From: an uncultured Pelagibacteraceae bacterium
GTDB taxonomy: Bacteria > Pseudomonadota > Alphaproteobacteria > Pelagibacterales > Pelagibacteraceae
Assembly: GCA_902572155.1 (NCBI GenBank)
Contig: CACGET010000005.1
Span: 1-30,441 of the forward strand
Length of the DNA: 30,441 bases
Reading direction: 5' to 3'
Shown here: positions 15,727 to 24,147 of the stretch, piece by piece
Position numbering within the stretch: position 1 is the stretch's first letter
Layout: every line of letters starts with the position of its first letter
The notes under the pieces: model-generated
Seen by the model: the letters and a program-made list of their open reading frames with translations, nothing else
The model's database searches: none
Told to the model about the DNA's origin: nothing
Made by a program: the position numbers and the translations under genes

Positions 15727-16167
15727 ATGAATACTTATTTACTTTTTAAATCACTACATTTGATCTCAGTTATTTCTTGGATGGCAGGCTTGCTATACCT
15801 TCCAAGAATTTTTGTTTATCATGCTGAGAATTCCTCTGAGATTAAAGTTTCTGAAATTTTTAAAGTAATGGAGAAAAAATTATATCATTACATCATGACT
15901 CCAGCGATGATACTGTCATGGTTTTTTGGGTTATTGTTAATTCACAGCATTGGTTTTCAACAACTTGGACAAATGTGGATGTTGTTAAAGATAGTGTTTG
16001 TAGTTATTTTGACAATTTACCATTTTTATTTAGGCAAAATAGTAAATCAATTTAAATTTGATCTAAATAGGCATACTCATAAATTTTATAGAATTATTAA
16101 CGAAATACCTACAATTTTGCTCATTTTGATCGTATCTATTGTTATTTTTAAACCTATCTGGGGTTGA
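15727..16167 (+). CDS. hemJ: Protoporphyrinogen IX oxidase, HemJ type
   Basis: A 146-residue integral membrane protein with four hydrophobic segments (about 4-24, 55-75, 83-101, 121-143). The first carries the invariant His11 in KSLHLISVISWMAGLLYLPR, and MWMLLKIVFVVILTIYHFYLGK follows as in HemJ (UPF0093). It oxidises protoporphyrinogen IX to protoporphyrin IX in the inner membrane, between HemE/coproporphyrinogen oxidase and HemH. It lies 3 bases after hemH, so hemE-hemH-hemJ is probably one transcript covering three late steps; the intervening oxidase gene is not here. Confidence 0.93.
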   Translation: MNTYLLFKSLHLISVISWMAGLLYLPRIFVYHAENSSEIKVSEIFKVMEKKLYHYIMTPAMILSWFFGLLLIHSIGFQQLGQMWMLLKIVFVVILTIYHFYLGKIVNQFKFDLNRHTHKFYRIINEIPTILLILIVSIVIFKPIWG

Positions 16168-16172
16168 ATAAT

Positions 16173-16217
16173 ATTTAATAATATATATATTAAATCTACT
16201 TATTAAGTCCTTAATAA
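16173..16217. promoter_or_regulatory. Two AT-rich inverted repeats upstream of rho
   Basis: In the 59-base hemJ-rho gap, ATTTAAT (16173-16179) pairs with ATTAAAT (16189-16195), and TTATTAAG (16200-16207) with CTTAATAA (16210-16217) across a 2-base centre. The second has operator-like geometry rather than that of a stable hairpin. They end 9 bases before the rho ATG. Rho is autoregulated in E. coli, but no regulator can be named here. Confidence 0.35.
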
Positions 16218-16226
16218 TATTAATTC

Positions 16227-17495
16227 ATGAACATTCAAGAACTAAAACTTAAATCGTCTGAACAGCTTATTTCACAAGCAGAAGAACTCAGCATTGAAAA
16301 TGCTAGCACTTTAAGAAAACAAGAAATTCTTTTTGCTATATTGAAAAAGGTTGCAGAAAAAGAGGAAATCACTGGAGCGGGTGTTTTACAATTATTGCAA
16401 GACGGCTTTGGTTTTCTAAGAGCAATGGAGTCTAATTATTTACCAGGTCCTGATGATATTTATGTTAGTCCAAGTCAAATTAGAAAATTTGGACTAAGAA
16501 CTGGTGATACTGTTGAAGGACCAGTTAGAGCACCCAAGGAAGGTGAAAGATATTTTGCATTACTTCAGGTTAGTAAGATTAATTTTGAAGAGCCCGAAAA
16601 AACTAGACACAAAATAGCTTTTGATAATCTCACACCCCTTTATCCAGACAAACAGTTGGTGATGGAAGTTGAAACTACAAAAATTGAAAAAAAACCTGAC
16701 TTAACTCCAAGATTAATAGATCTTGTAAGTCCAATTGGCAAGGGCCAGAGATCTATCATTATCTCACCTCCTAAGGCAGGTAAGACTATGATTTTACAAA
16801 GCATAGCTAATTCTATCGCAAAAAATTATCCTGAATGTTATTTAATTGTTTTGCTTATTGACGAACGTCCAGAAGAAGTGACTGATATGCAGCGAACTGT
16901 AAAAGGAGAAGTGATCAGTTCTACCTTTGATGAACCTGCTCAAAGGCACGTAGCAGTAGCTGAAATGGTTATCGAAAAAGCTAAAAGATTAACAGAACAT
17001 AAAAAGGATGTGGTTATTTTATTAGACTCAATCACAAGATTGGGAAGAGCATATAACGCAGTAATCCCTAGTTCTGGAAAAGTTTTAACAGGTGGTGTAG
17101 ATGCAAATGCGCTTCAAAGGCCCAAAAGATTTTTTGGTGCCGCAAGAAATATTGAAGAAGGTGGATCTTTAACAATCATTTCTACTGCATTAATTGATAC
17201 TGGAAGCAGAATGGATGAAGTAATTTTTGAAGAATTTAAAGGAACTGGTAATAGTGAAACAGTTTTAGACAGAAAAATTGCAGATAAAAGAATTTATCCT
17301 GCAATTGATATAACAAAATCTGGAACTAGAAGAGAAGAATTACTCTTTGAGAAAAATGATCTGCAGAAAATGAATGTGCTTAGAAGAATAATTGCTCCAA
17401 TGGGAACAATGGATGCAATTGAATTTATTAGTTCTAAATTAAAAGACACAAAAAATAATGCCGAGTTTTTTAACTCAATGAATAAGCCAGCTTAA
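16227..17495 (+). CDS. rho: Transcription termination factor Rho
   Basis: A hexameric RNA-dependent ATPase/helicase of 422 residues. The N-terminal helical bundle (MNIQELKLKSSEQLISQAEEL) is followed by the primary RNA-binding fold with GFGFLRAMESNYLPGPDDIYVSP split over residues 61-83. The ATPase domain has Walker A PPKAGKT at 181-187, Walker B VILLDSITRLGRAYN, and the Q/R loop regions with GGVDANALQRPKRFFGAARN. Length is normal with no large insertion. It sits between hemJ and mnmE, a typical alphaproteobacterial order. Because several convergent gene pairs here lack hairpin terminators, Rho may carry much of the termination. Confidence 0.98.
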   Translation: MNIQELKLKSSEQLISQAEELSIENASTLRKQEILFAILKKVAEKEEITGAGVLQLLQDGFGFLRAMESNYLPGPDDIYVSPSQIRKFGLRTGDTVEGPVRAPKEGERYFALLQVSKINFEEPEKTRHKIAFDNLTPLYPDKQLVMEVETTKIEKKPDLTPRLIDLVSPIGKGQRSIIISPPKAGKTMILQSIANSIAKNYPECYLIVLLIDERPEEVTDMQRTVKGEVISSTFDEPAQRHVAVAEMVIEKAKRLTEHKKDVVILLDSITRLGRAYNAVIPSSGKVLTGGVDANALQRPKRFFGAARNIEEGGSLTIISTALIDTGSRMDEVIFEEFKGTGNSETVLDRKIADKRIYPAIDITKSGTRREELLFEKNDLQKMNVLRRIIAPMGTMDAIEFISSKLKDTKNNAEFFNSMNKPA

Positions 17496-17521
17496 AAGAA
17501 TTTTTCATTACAATTTTAAGT

Positions 17522-17551
17522 TTTACAGAGACATAAATTTGAAGATATAAT
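17522..17551 (+). promoter_or_regulatory. Candidate sigma70-type promoter for mnmE
   Basis: TTTACA (17522-17527) and a perfect TATAAT (17546-17551) are 18 bases apart in the 62-base rho-mnmE gap. The expected transcript start, about 7 bases beyond the -10 box, coincides with the mnmE ATG at 17558, which lacks a Shine-Dalgarno sequence, so the message may be leaderless. Confidence 0.5.
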
Positions 17552-17557
17552 CCTTGA

Positions 17558-18889
17558 ATGACAATTTATGCTTTATCGAGTGGTCCTGGTATATCAGGTG
17601 TAGCTGTAATAAGACTTTCAGGACAAGACACCTCAAAAGTAATTCAATTTTTAACTGGTAAGGAGCCACCAAAGCCGAGAGTAGCAACATTAAGAAAAAT
17701 CAATAAAATCAACACTTCTGAGCTGATTGATGAGGGGCTAATCCTTTGGTTTCCTGGCCCTGAGAGCTACACAGGCGAAGATATGGCTGAAATTCAAGTT
17801 CATGGCAGTAAAGCTGTTGTGGATGCCCTGCACTCCTCTCTTTCAGATATAGAAAATTGTAGATTAGCTGAGCCAGGTGAATTTACAAAACTAGCATTTC
17901 AAAATGGAAAAATAAATTTACTTAAAGCAGAAAGTATTGCTGATTTGATTTCTTCAGAAACAGAAATTCAAAGACAACAAGCAATAAAAATCATGAGTGG
18001 AAAATCATCTGATCAATTTAATTTTCTTAGAGAAAAACTTTTAAAAATTTTATCACATGTTGAGGCAAAAATTGATTTTCCAGAGGAAGATCTGCCTAAT
18101 AATATTTTAGATGAAATCAAAAACAGTTCAGATGAAGTAATAAAAATAATTAAAAAAATATTAAACGACCAAAAAGTTGGAGAAAGAATTAGAGAAGGTT
18201 TTAAAATTGCTATTCTAGGACCAACTAATGCTGGCAAATCTAGCCTGATGAATCACTTATCTAATCGTGATGTCGCAATAGTTTCTGAAATTGCAGGTAC
18301 AACTAGAGACGTGATTGAGACCCATTTAAATATAGACGGTTATCCAGTTATAATCTCTGATACAGCCGGTATAAGAGATTCTCAAGATGAGATAGAAAAA
18401 AAAGGAATTAAATTATCTTTAAATAGAGCTGAAGAAGCAGATTTAAAGCTTGTTGTGGTTGATGCAAAAAGCCTTGATTTTACTGATGTTTTGAAGGGTT
18501 TATTGGATAAGAATGCAATTTTAGTTATAAATAAATCTGATCTTTTAGAAAAAGATATTGATCCAGAGATTAAAAAAACAAATCATGTTTTAATTTCGAT
18601 TAAAGAAAATAAAAACATTGAAGAATTAATATTAAAAATAAAAAATAATTTAAAAAATAAATTTCTTACAAGTGATGATATTTTAATTACAAGAGAGAGA
18701 CACAGGCAACATTTGCAAAAGTGTTTGGATCATCTAAATAACTTTAATCAAAAAAAAGAAATCGAAGATTTTGATAAAGCTGCAGAAGATTTAAGATTAG
18801 CTACTAGACATTTAGGCATGATTGTTGGAAAAGTTGATGTAGAGGAGATATTAGGTAGTATTTTCAACGATTTTTGTATTGGCAAGTAA
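17558..18889 (+). CDS. mnmE: tRNA modification GTPase MnmE
   Basis: A 443-residue GTPase that with MnmG installs the 5-aminomethyl-type modification on wobble U34. The N-terminal tetrahydrofolate-binding domain begins IYALSSGPGISGVAVIRLSG. The inserted G domain has G1 GPTNAGKSS (221-229), G2 GTTRD, G3 DTAGIRD and G4 NKSD. The C-terminal helical domain ends with the conserved CIGK, Cys at 440. It is separated from mnmG by 117 bases, so the two may not share one promoter. Confidence 0.97.
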   Translation: MTIYALSSGPGISGVAVIRLSGQDTSKVIQFLTGKEPPKPRVATLRKINKINTSELIDEGLILWFPGPESYTGEDMAEIQVHGSKAVVDALHSSLSDIENCRLAEPGEFTKLAFQNGKINLLKAESIADLISSETEIQRQQAIKIMSGKSSDQFNFLREKLLKILSHVEAKIDFPEEDLPNNILDEIKNSSDEVIKIIKKILNDQKVGERIREGFKIAILGPTNAGKSSLMNHLSNRDVAIVSEIAGTTRDVIETHLNIDGYPVIISDTAGIRDSQDEIEKKGIKLSLNRAEEADLKLVVVDAKSLDFTDVLKGLLDKNAILVINKSDLLEKDIDPEIKKTNHVLISIKENKNIEELILKIKNNLKNKFLTSDDILITRERHRQHLQKCLDHLNNFNQKKEIEDFDKAAEDLRLATRHLGMIVGKVDVEEILGSIFNDFCIGK

Positions 18890-19006
18890 TACCTTATTTT
18901 GTTGGTCTTTTGCACTTTTTTTAATAAAAAACGTTGATAAATAAGCCTTATTTACAAAAAATTAAGCCTATCTTGTAAATTATATAATCACATATAGATT
19001 TGGATT
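18890..19006 (+). promoter_or_regulatory. mnmE-mnmG intergenic region with a 17-base palindrome and TATAAT
   Basis: TAAATAAG (18938-18945), one central C, and CTTATTTA (18947-18954) form a perfect palindrome. The word AAGCCT occurs at 18943-18948 and again at 18964-18969, 21 bases or two helical turns apart. TATAAT at 18983-18988 is a likely -10 box, giving a leader of about 12 bases; no good -35 box is seen. This would drive mnmG-rsmG-parA-parB, and the palindrome could be an operator for that series. No terminator for mnmE is evident. Confidence 0.4.
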
Positions 19007-20878
19007 ATGAAAAATGATTTGTCATTTGATGTAGTTGTAATTGGAGGAGGCCATGCTGGATGCGAAGCTGCAGCAGCTTCTGCTCGTCTTGGAGTGAACA
19101 CTGCCCTATTTACTCATAAATTAGAAACTATTGGTGAGATGTCCTGTAACCCGGCAATAGGAGGTTTGGGCAAAGGTCATTTAGTTAGAGAAATAGATGC
19201 TCTTGATGGTGTTATGGGAGATGTAGCAGACAAATCAGGTATACAATTTAGATTATTAAATAGAAGTAGAGGACCAGCAGTCAGAGGACCACGAACTCAA
19301 TCAGATAGATCGCTTTATCGTAAATATATGCAAGAAATATTGCTAAACTATTGTAATTTAAGCGTTTTTTCTGATCCAGTTATAAAGTTTATTTTTAATA
19401 AAAATTCAATAAGTGGATTTGAAACTAAAGAAGGAAAGAAAGTTCTATCGAATAAGATAATACTTACAACAGGGACTTTTTTGAATGGTTTGATACATAT
19501 AGGTGATGAAAGAACCCCAGCAGGTAGATACGACGAAAAACCTTCTACAGGTTTGAGTGAACAATTAGCAAAATATAATTTTAAAATTGGAAGATTAAAA
19601 ACTGGAACACCACCAAGGCTAGATTCAAGGACAATTAATTTTGAAAACTTAGAAGAACAATTCGCAGATGACGATCCTTATTTTTTTTCATTCTTAACTA
19701 AAAAAAATTTAAATAAACAAATATCTTGTCGAATGACTTATACAAACGAAAAGGTTCATAACATTATAGAAAAGAATTTATCAAAGAGCGCTATGTACTC
19801 GGGTAGTATAAAAGGGGTAGGCCCAAGATATTGTCCATCTATAGAAGATAAGATAGTAAAATTTGCAGATAAAGTTCGTCACCAGATATTTTTAGAGCCA
19901 GAAGGTCTAAATGATCACACAATTTACCCAAATGGTATATCGACATCACTTCCAGCTGAGGTACAACAAGAAATATGTAATAATATCAATGGTTTAGAAA
20001 ATGTTACTATATTAAGACCAGGATATGCAATAGAATATGATTATATAGATCCACGTGAACTATTACTAACTCTTGAAACTAAGAAGATAAGCAATCTTTA
20101 TCTTGCCGGTCAAATTAACGGAACAACAGGATATGAGGAAGCTGCTGCGCAAGGCCTTATAGCTGGAATAAATGCTGCCTTGTCTGTTAAAAAATTGGAA
20201 CCATTCATACTTGATAGATCTGATGCCTACATTGGAGTGATGATTGATGATTTGGTGACAAAAGGAGTAGCTGAGCCATATCGTATGTTTACATCAAGAG
20301 CAGAATATCGATTGAGTTTGAGATCTGATAATGCTGATCAAAGATTAACTGCAAAGGGAATAGAAATTGGTCTAATAGGTAATGAGAGAAAAGCAAAATA
20401 TTTGAGTAAATTTGAACAAATTAGCCAAATAAATTTAAAAATGAGAAATTCCAAGATTTCACCCTCTAAAGCTGAGAAATTTGGAATAAAAATAGCAAAA
20501 GATGGAATATTGAGATCATCTAGCGAAGTTTTAACTCAAAAAGGAGTAAATATGAGTAAAATTAGGGAAATATGGTCTGATATACCCTTTTTTACGAAAG
20601 AAATTGATGAACAGGTAGAAATAAATGCTCATTATAGGGGTTATTTAAAGAAGCAAAAAGCTGATATTCTAGCGTTTAAGAGGGATGAAAATCTCATTAT
20701 ACCTGATAAAATTAACTATGATAGACTTTCAGGTCTGTCTAATGAGGTAAAAGCTAAATTTAAAGAAATAAAGCCAAAAACAATGGGTCAAGCCTTAAGA
20801 ATAGATGGAATCACTCCAGCAGCTGTATATATTTTGTTGTCACATGTCAAAAGAAAGTCTATTAAGCATATAGCTTAA
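19007..20878 (+). CDS. mnmG: tRNA uridine 5-carboxymethylaminomethyl modification enzyme MnmG
   Basis: A 623-residue FAD enzyme, partner of MnmE. The dinucleotide motif GGGHAGCEAAAA starts at residue 13. The CNPAIGGLGKGHLVREIDALDG segment contains a conserved Cys, and TGTPPRLD and the C-terminal FAD block GYEEAAAQGLIAGINAA are typical. The C-terminal helical domain (about 550-623) docks MnmE. Length is typical. The stop overlaps the rsmG start by one base (TAATG). Confidence 0.98.
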   Translation: MKNDLSFDVVVIGGGHAGCEAAAASARLGVNTALFTHKLETIGEMSCNPAIGGLGKGHLVREIDALDGVMGDVADKSGIQFRLLNRSRGPAVRGPRTQSDRSLYRKYMQEILLNYCNLSVFSDPVIKFIFNKNSISGFETKEGKKVLSNKIILTTGTFLNGLIHIGDERTPAGRYDEKPSTGLSEQLAKYNFKIGRLKTGTPPRLDSRTINFENLEEQFADDDPYFFSFLTKKNLNKQISCRMTYTNEKVHNIIEKNLSKSAMYSGSIKGVGPRYCPSIEDKIVKFADKVRHQIFLEPEGLNDHTIYPNGISTSLPAEVQQEICNNINGLENVTILRPGYAIEYDYIDPRELLLTLETKKISNLYLAGQINGTTGYEEAAAQGLIAGINAALSVKKLEPFILDRSDAYIGVMIDDLVTKGVAEPYRMFTSRAEYRLSLRSDNADQRLTAKGIEIGLIGNERKAKYLSKFEQISQINLKMRNSKISPSKAEKFGIKIAKDGILRSSSEVLTQKGVNMSKIREIWSDIPFFTKEIDEQVEINAHYRGYLKKQKADILAFKRDENLIIPDKINYDRLSGLSNEVKAKFKEIKPKTMGQALRIDGITPAAVYILLSHVKRKSIKHIA

Positions 20879-21522
20879 TGGATCAGGAAATTTTAAATTT
20901 TTATTCTAGAATCAATCACTTAAATGTTTCACGTGAAACATTTTTGGACTTTGAAAACTATATATCCATGATTCTCGAAAAAAATAAAAAAATCAATATA
21001 ATTAGTCAAAATACAGCATCAAAAAAGTCAATAATTGACCGTCATATTATAGATTCTGCACAAATCATTGATTTTGTTGATTTAAATAGTAATACAACCA
21101 CAGATATAGGTTCAGGAGGGGGTATGCCGGGAATAATTGTGGCGATTATACTAAAAAACATGAAAAATAATATGAATGTGCACCTTTATGAAAAAAGTTA
21201 CCATAAAAGCCATTTTTTAACGGAGGTTTCAAAAAAATTAAATTTAAACACAAAAGTTTTTCAAAAAAATATTTTTGAAATAAAAAATTTAAAAACAGGA
21301 ACAATAATGTCCAGAGCATTTAAACCAATGCCAGTAGTTTTAGATTTAGTATATGAAAATTTTTCAAAATATAAAAATTTAATTTTTTTTATGGGGAAGA
21401 GTGGAAAAAAAATTTTTGAAAATTCCAAAAAAAATTGGGAGCTGGAGTATATAGAAAAGAAAAGTTTAACAAGTGAAGATTCATTTTTAATAAATATTAA
21501 AAAAATTAAAAAAAAAAATTAA
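20878..21522 (+). CDS. rsmG: 16S rRNA (guanine-527-N7)-methyltransferase RsmG (GidB)
   Basis: A 214-residue Rossmann methyltransferase. The SAM-binding motif TDIGSGGGMPGI is at 75-86, and MSRAFKPMPVVLDL is the conserved region near the active site. The N-terminus carries NVSRET (residues 16-21), a segment common to many RsmG proteins because the DNA there doubles as a ParB binding site. The C-terminal third is strongly lysine-rich. It overlaps mnmG by one base and abuts parA. Confidence 0.95.
   Translation: MDQEILNFYSRINHLNVSRETFLDFENYISMILEKNKKINIISQNTASKKSIIDRHIIDSAQIIDFVDLNSNTTTDIGSGGGMPGIIVAIILKNMKNNMNVHLYEKSYHKSHFLTEVSKKLNLNTKVFQKNIFEIKNLKTGTIMSRAFKPMPVVLDLVYENFSKYKNLIFFMGKSGKKIFENSKKNWELEYIEKKSLTSEDSFLINIKKIKKKN
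20925..20940. promoter_or_regulatory. parS: parS centromere site within rsmG
   Basis: TGTTTCACGTGAAACA is a perfect 16-base palindrome identical to the bacterial parS consensus. It encodes residues 16-21 of RsmG. It lies 0.6 kb upstream of parA and about 7.2 kb from the putative origin. It should nucleate ParB loading and link the origin region to ParA-driven segregation. Confidence 0.95.
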
Positions 21523-22317
21523 ATGCAAATTATTTCAGTCATAAATCAAAAGGGTGGGGTTGGAAAAACTACTACGGTGATAAATCTTGCAGCAGGTTTA
21601 TCTCAAATAAATAAAAAAATTTTAGTAATCGACCTAGATCCACAAGGTAACGCTACCACAGGTCTAGGATTATCTAATATGGATAACTCAAGTGATACAA
21701 TTTATGGAGTTTTGAATGGAACTAGAGAAATCAGTGATGTGATTAAAAAAACACAGTTCGAAAATTTAGATATCATAACATCTAATGTAGATTTATCGGG
21801 CTTAGAAGTAGAGACGGCTGATGACAGTAATAGGGCTTTTATACTAAAGACTAAATTAACCGCATATTTAAACGATTCTAGAAGATTATATGATTATGTC
21901 TTGATCGATTGCCCACCTTCTTTAAGCTTGTTGACAGTAATGGCACTCGTAAGCTCAAATTCTTTATTGGTACCACTTCAGACTGAATTTTTTGCTTTAG
22001 AGGGTTTAACGCAGCTAATGAAAACGATCGAAAGAATAAAAGTAAGTTTAAATCCCGATTTGAAAATCAGAGGTATACTTTTAACTATGTATGACAAAAG
22101 AAATAAGCTTTCATCTCAAGTTGAGAAAGAAGCTAGGGATTATTTTAGTGAAAAAGTTTATTCAACTGTCATACCAAGGAATGTCAGACTATCAGAAGCA
22201 CCCTCCCATGGTATGCCAGTATTGATCTATGACAAGACATGTCCTGGCAGCAAATCTTACTTTAGTTTTACTGACGAGTTTATGAATCAAGAGTCAACAG
22301 TTGGGAGTGCTGCTTAA
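21523..22317 (+). CDS. parA: Chromosome partitioning ATPase ParA
   Basis: A 264-residue deviant Walker ATPase (Soj type, no N-terminal helix-turn-helix). Walker A KGGVGKTT is at 10-17, with the signature lysine at K10, and VIDLDPQGNATTGLG is A'. Walker B is VLIDCPPSLSLLT. Typical chromosomal ParA size. It starts immediately after the rsmG stop and overlaps parB by one base. It moves the ParB-parS complex along the nucleoid. Confidence 0.97.
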   Translation: MQIISVINQKGGVGKTTTVINLAAGLSQINKKILVIDLDPQGNATTGLGLSNMDNSSDTIYGVLNGTREISDVIKKTQFENLDIITSNVDLSGLEVETADDSNRAFILKTKLTAYLNDSRRLYDYVLIDCPPSLSLLTVMALVSSNSLLVPLQTEFFALEGLTQLMKTIERIKVSLNPDLKIRGILLTMYDKRNKLSSQVEKEARDYFSEKVYSTVIPRNVRLSEAPSHGMPVLIYDKTCPGSKSYFSFTDEFMNQESTVGSAA

Positions 22318-23159
22318 TGGATAAAATCAAAAAAGGATTAGGAAGAGGTCTATCGTCGTTAATTGGTGAGACGAAAATTGAACCTCAAAAAAATCAAGTA
22401 TCAATTAGTGATCTGGTCCCAAATAAGTATCAACCAAGAAAGATATTTGATGAAGCTAGTCTAGAAGATCTAACTAATTCAATTAAAGAAAGGGGGATGA
22501 TACAGCCTATAATCGTTAGAAATTCAAATGATGATAGATCAAAGTTTGAAATAATTGCTGGTGAGAGAAGATGGCTAGCAGCGCAAAGAGCTGGTCTTCA
22601 CAATGTACCCGTTGTCATAACGGATGCAGATGATTTAAAATCTCTAGAATTTGCTATTGTAGAAAATGTTCAAAGGCATGATTTAAATCCTCTTGAAGAG
22701 GCACAAGGATATAAAAGATTAATAGATGAATTTTCTTATGACCAAGAAAAAGTGTCTAAATTTATTGGTAAAAGCAGGAGTCATATTACAAATGCTTTGC
22801 GACTTTTAACCTTACCTGATGGTGTAATAAAATTAATTGAGACACAAAAGTTGACTGCTGGTCATGCTAAAATTTTAGTTGGTCTTACAAATGCAAGTTT
22901 TGTAGCTAGCAAAATAATTGAAAACAAACTCTCAGTTAGACAAGCTGAAAATTTTGTAAAATTATTTAAAAATAAAAGACAAAAACTAAGTAATTCCAAA
23001 GATGTAAATATAATGCATCTTGAAATGTCTATTGTAAATAAAGTTGGTTTAAATGTTGAGATTAAAAATAAAAAAAATAATAAAGGTAAAATTATTTTTG
23101 AATATAAAGACTTAGATCAACTAAATAAAATTATTGATATTATAAAATCTAATTACTAG
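22317..23159 (+). CDS. parB: Chromosome partitioning protein ParB
   Basis: A 280-residue ParB CTPase clamp. The N-terminal GLGRGLSSLIGE peptide stimulates ParA. The CTP-binding N domain has YQPRKIFDEASLEDL, AGERRWLAAQRAGL (GERR at 82-85) and ENVQRHDLNPLEEA (116-129). The helix-turn-helix follows (VSKFIGKSRSHITNALRLL), and a C-terminal dimerisation segment closes. Its site, parS, is in rsmG two genes upstream. The 3' end overlaps the convergent holA by 11 bases. Confidence 0.97.
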   Translation: MDKIKKGLGRGLSSLIGETKIEPQKNQVSISDLVPNKYQPRKIFDEASLEDLTNSIKERGMIQPIIVRNSNDDRSKFEIIAGERRWLAAQRAGLHNVPVVITDADDLKSLEFAIVENVQRHDLNPLEEAQGYKRLIDEFSYDQEKVSKFIGKSRSHITNALRLLTLPDGVIKLIETQKLTAGHAKILVGLTNASFVASKIIENKLSVRQAENFVKLFKNKRQKLSNSKDVNIMHLEMSIVNKVGLNVEIKNKKNNKGKIIFEYKDLDQLNKIIDIIKSNY

Positions 23160-24147
23160 TTTTTATTGTGGATTTTTCTAAAATAAAGTTCGAAATTAAA
23201 TTAAATGGATTAATCGATACTTGTTTTACAAGTATCTCAAGTTCATTTAGGTTATAAATTACCTCTTTTAATTTTTCAGGAGTCCAATTTATAATTTGTT
23301 GTTTGATTAAATCTTTATCTTTCCAAAAAATTGGAGGCTTTGCACTTGATATTGTTTTATTTATATCATTATTATTTTTATAATCGTCAAGTAAGATAAG
23401 TAGCCTTTTTGATTTGTTTAAAAAAGTTCTAATTATCAAAATACAGTCTTCAGGTCCAAAATTATTTTCATTTAAGATACTGACAGTTTTTTTAACGTTT
23501 TTTGCTAGGCATAGGTTTATTAGTTCATTTACGCTAAAGTCTTCAGTTAGATTAATTAATTTAACTAATTCCTCAGTTCTAATTTTTTTTTTGTTCTTTA
23601 AAAATAGAGAAATCTTTTCTAGTTCATTTTTTAAATATCCTCTATTCCCATTACATTTATTTACAATGAAGTTGATATTTTCATAAGATATTGAAATATT
23701 TATTTTATTAAAAAAATTTTGGGTAAACTTTACCAATGTTTCGTTAGTGTCTGGATAAAATGCAACAGACACAGAATTATCATTTTTCTCAATAAACGCA
23801 CGTAATTTTGATCTTTTATCTAAAATATCCGCGTTTAGTATAAAGAAAATATCATTTAAATTTTTTTCAGATATTTCCAATAAAATTGTTAATAATTTAT
23901 CTGTAATTCTATTAATAATAATTAATTGTCCATTATCGAATAGCGATCCATTAAACACATTATCATAAAAAATATCTTTATTTTCAAAGATTTCTTTTTC
24001 ATCATATTTTAAAGTCTTTTCTTTTTTGTTCTTTAAAATTAATTCAGAAATTATCTCGTTTTTAAATCCATCATTTTGACCGTGTAACAAAAAAAATTTA
24101 ACATTTGACAAATTTAATTTGTCCACCTCATAAAATTTTACGATCAT
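23149..24147 (-). CDS. holA: DNA polymerase III delta subunit
   Basis: A clamp-loader subunit of 332 residues. Although divergent, it has the expected N-terminal FFLLHGQNDGFKNEII (corresponding to the degenerate P-loop region), LNADILDKRSKLRAFIEKN, and a helical C-terminal domain with ENNFGPEDCILIIRTFLNK. Its position after lptE and leuS matches the common alphaproteobacterial order leuS-lptE-holA-(parB). It opens the beta clamp within the loader. Overlaps lptE by 4 bases. Confidence 0.88.
   Translation of the reverse strand: MIVKFYEVDKLNLSNVKFFLLHGQNDGFKNEIISELILKNKKEKTLKYDEKEIFENKDIFYDNVFNGSLFDNGQLIIINRITDKLLTILLEISEKNLNDIFFILNADILDKRSKLRAFIEKNDNSVSVAFYPDTNETLVKFTQNFFNKINISISYENINFIVNKCNGNRGYLKNELEKISLFLKNKKKIRTEELVKLINLTEDFSVNELINLCLAKNVKKTVSILNENNFGPEDCILIIRTFLNKSKRLLILLDDYKNNNDINKTISSAKPPIFWKDKDLIKQQIINWTPEKLKEVIYNLNELEILVKQVSINPFNLISNFILEKSTIKTSN

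Noticed and set aside
20047..20062. CACGTG-centred sequence in mnmG, considered as a degenerate parS
   Set aside because: Several mismatches on both sides of the core; explained by coding sequence.
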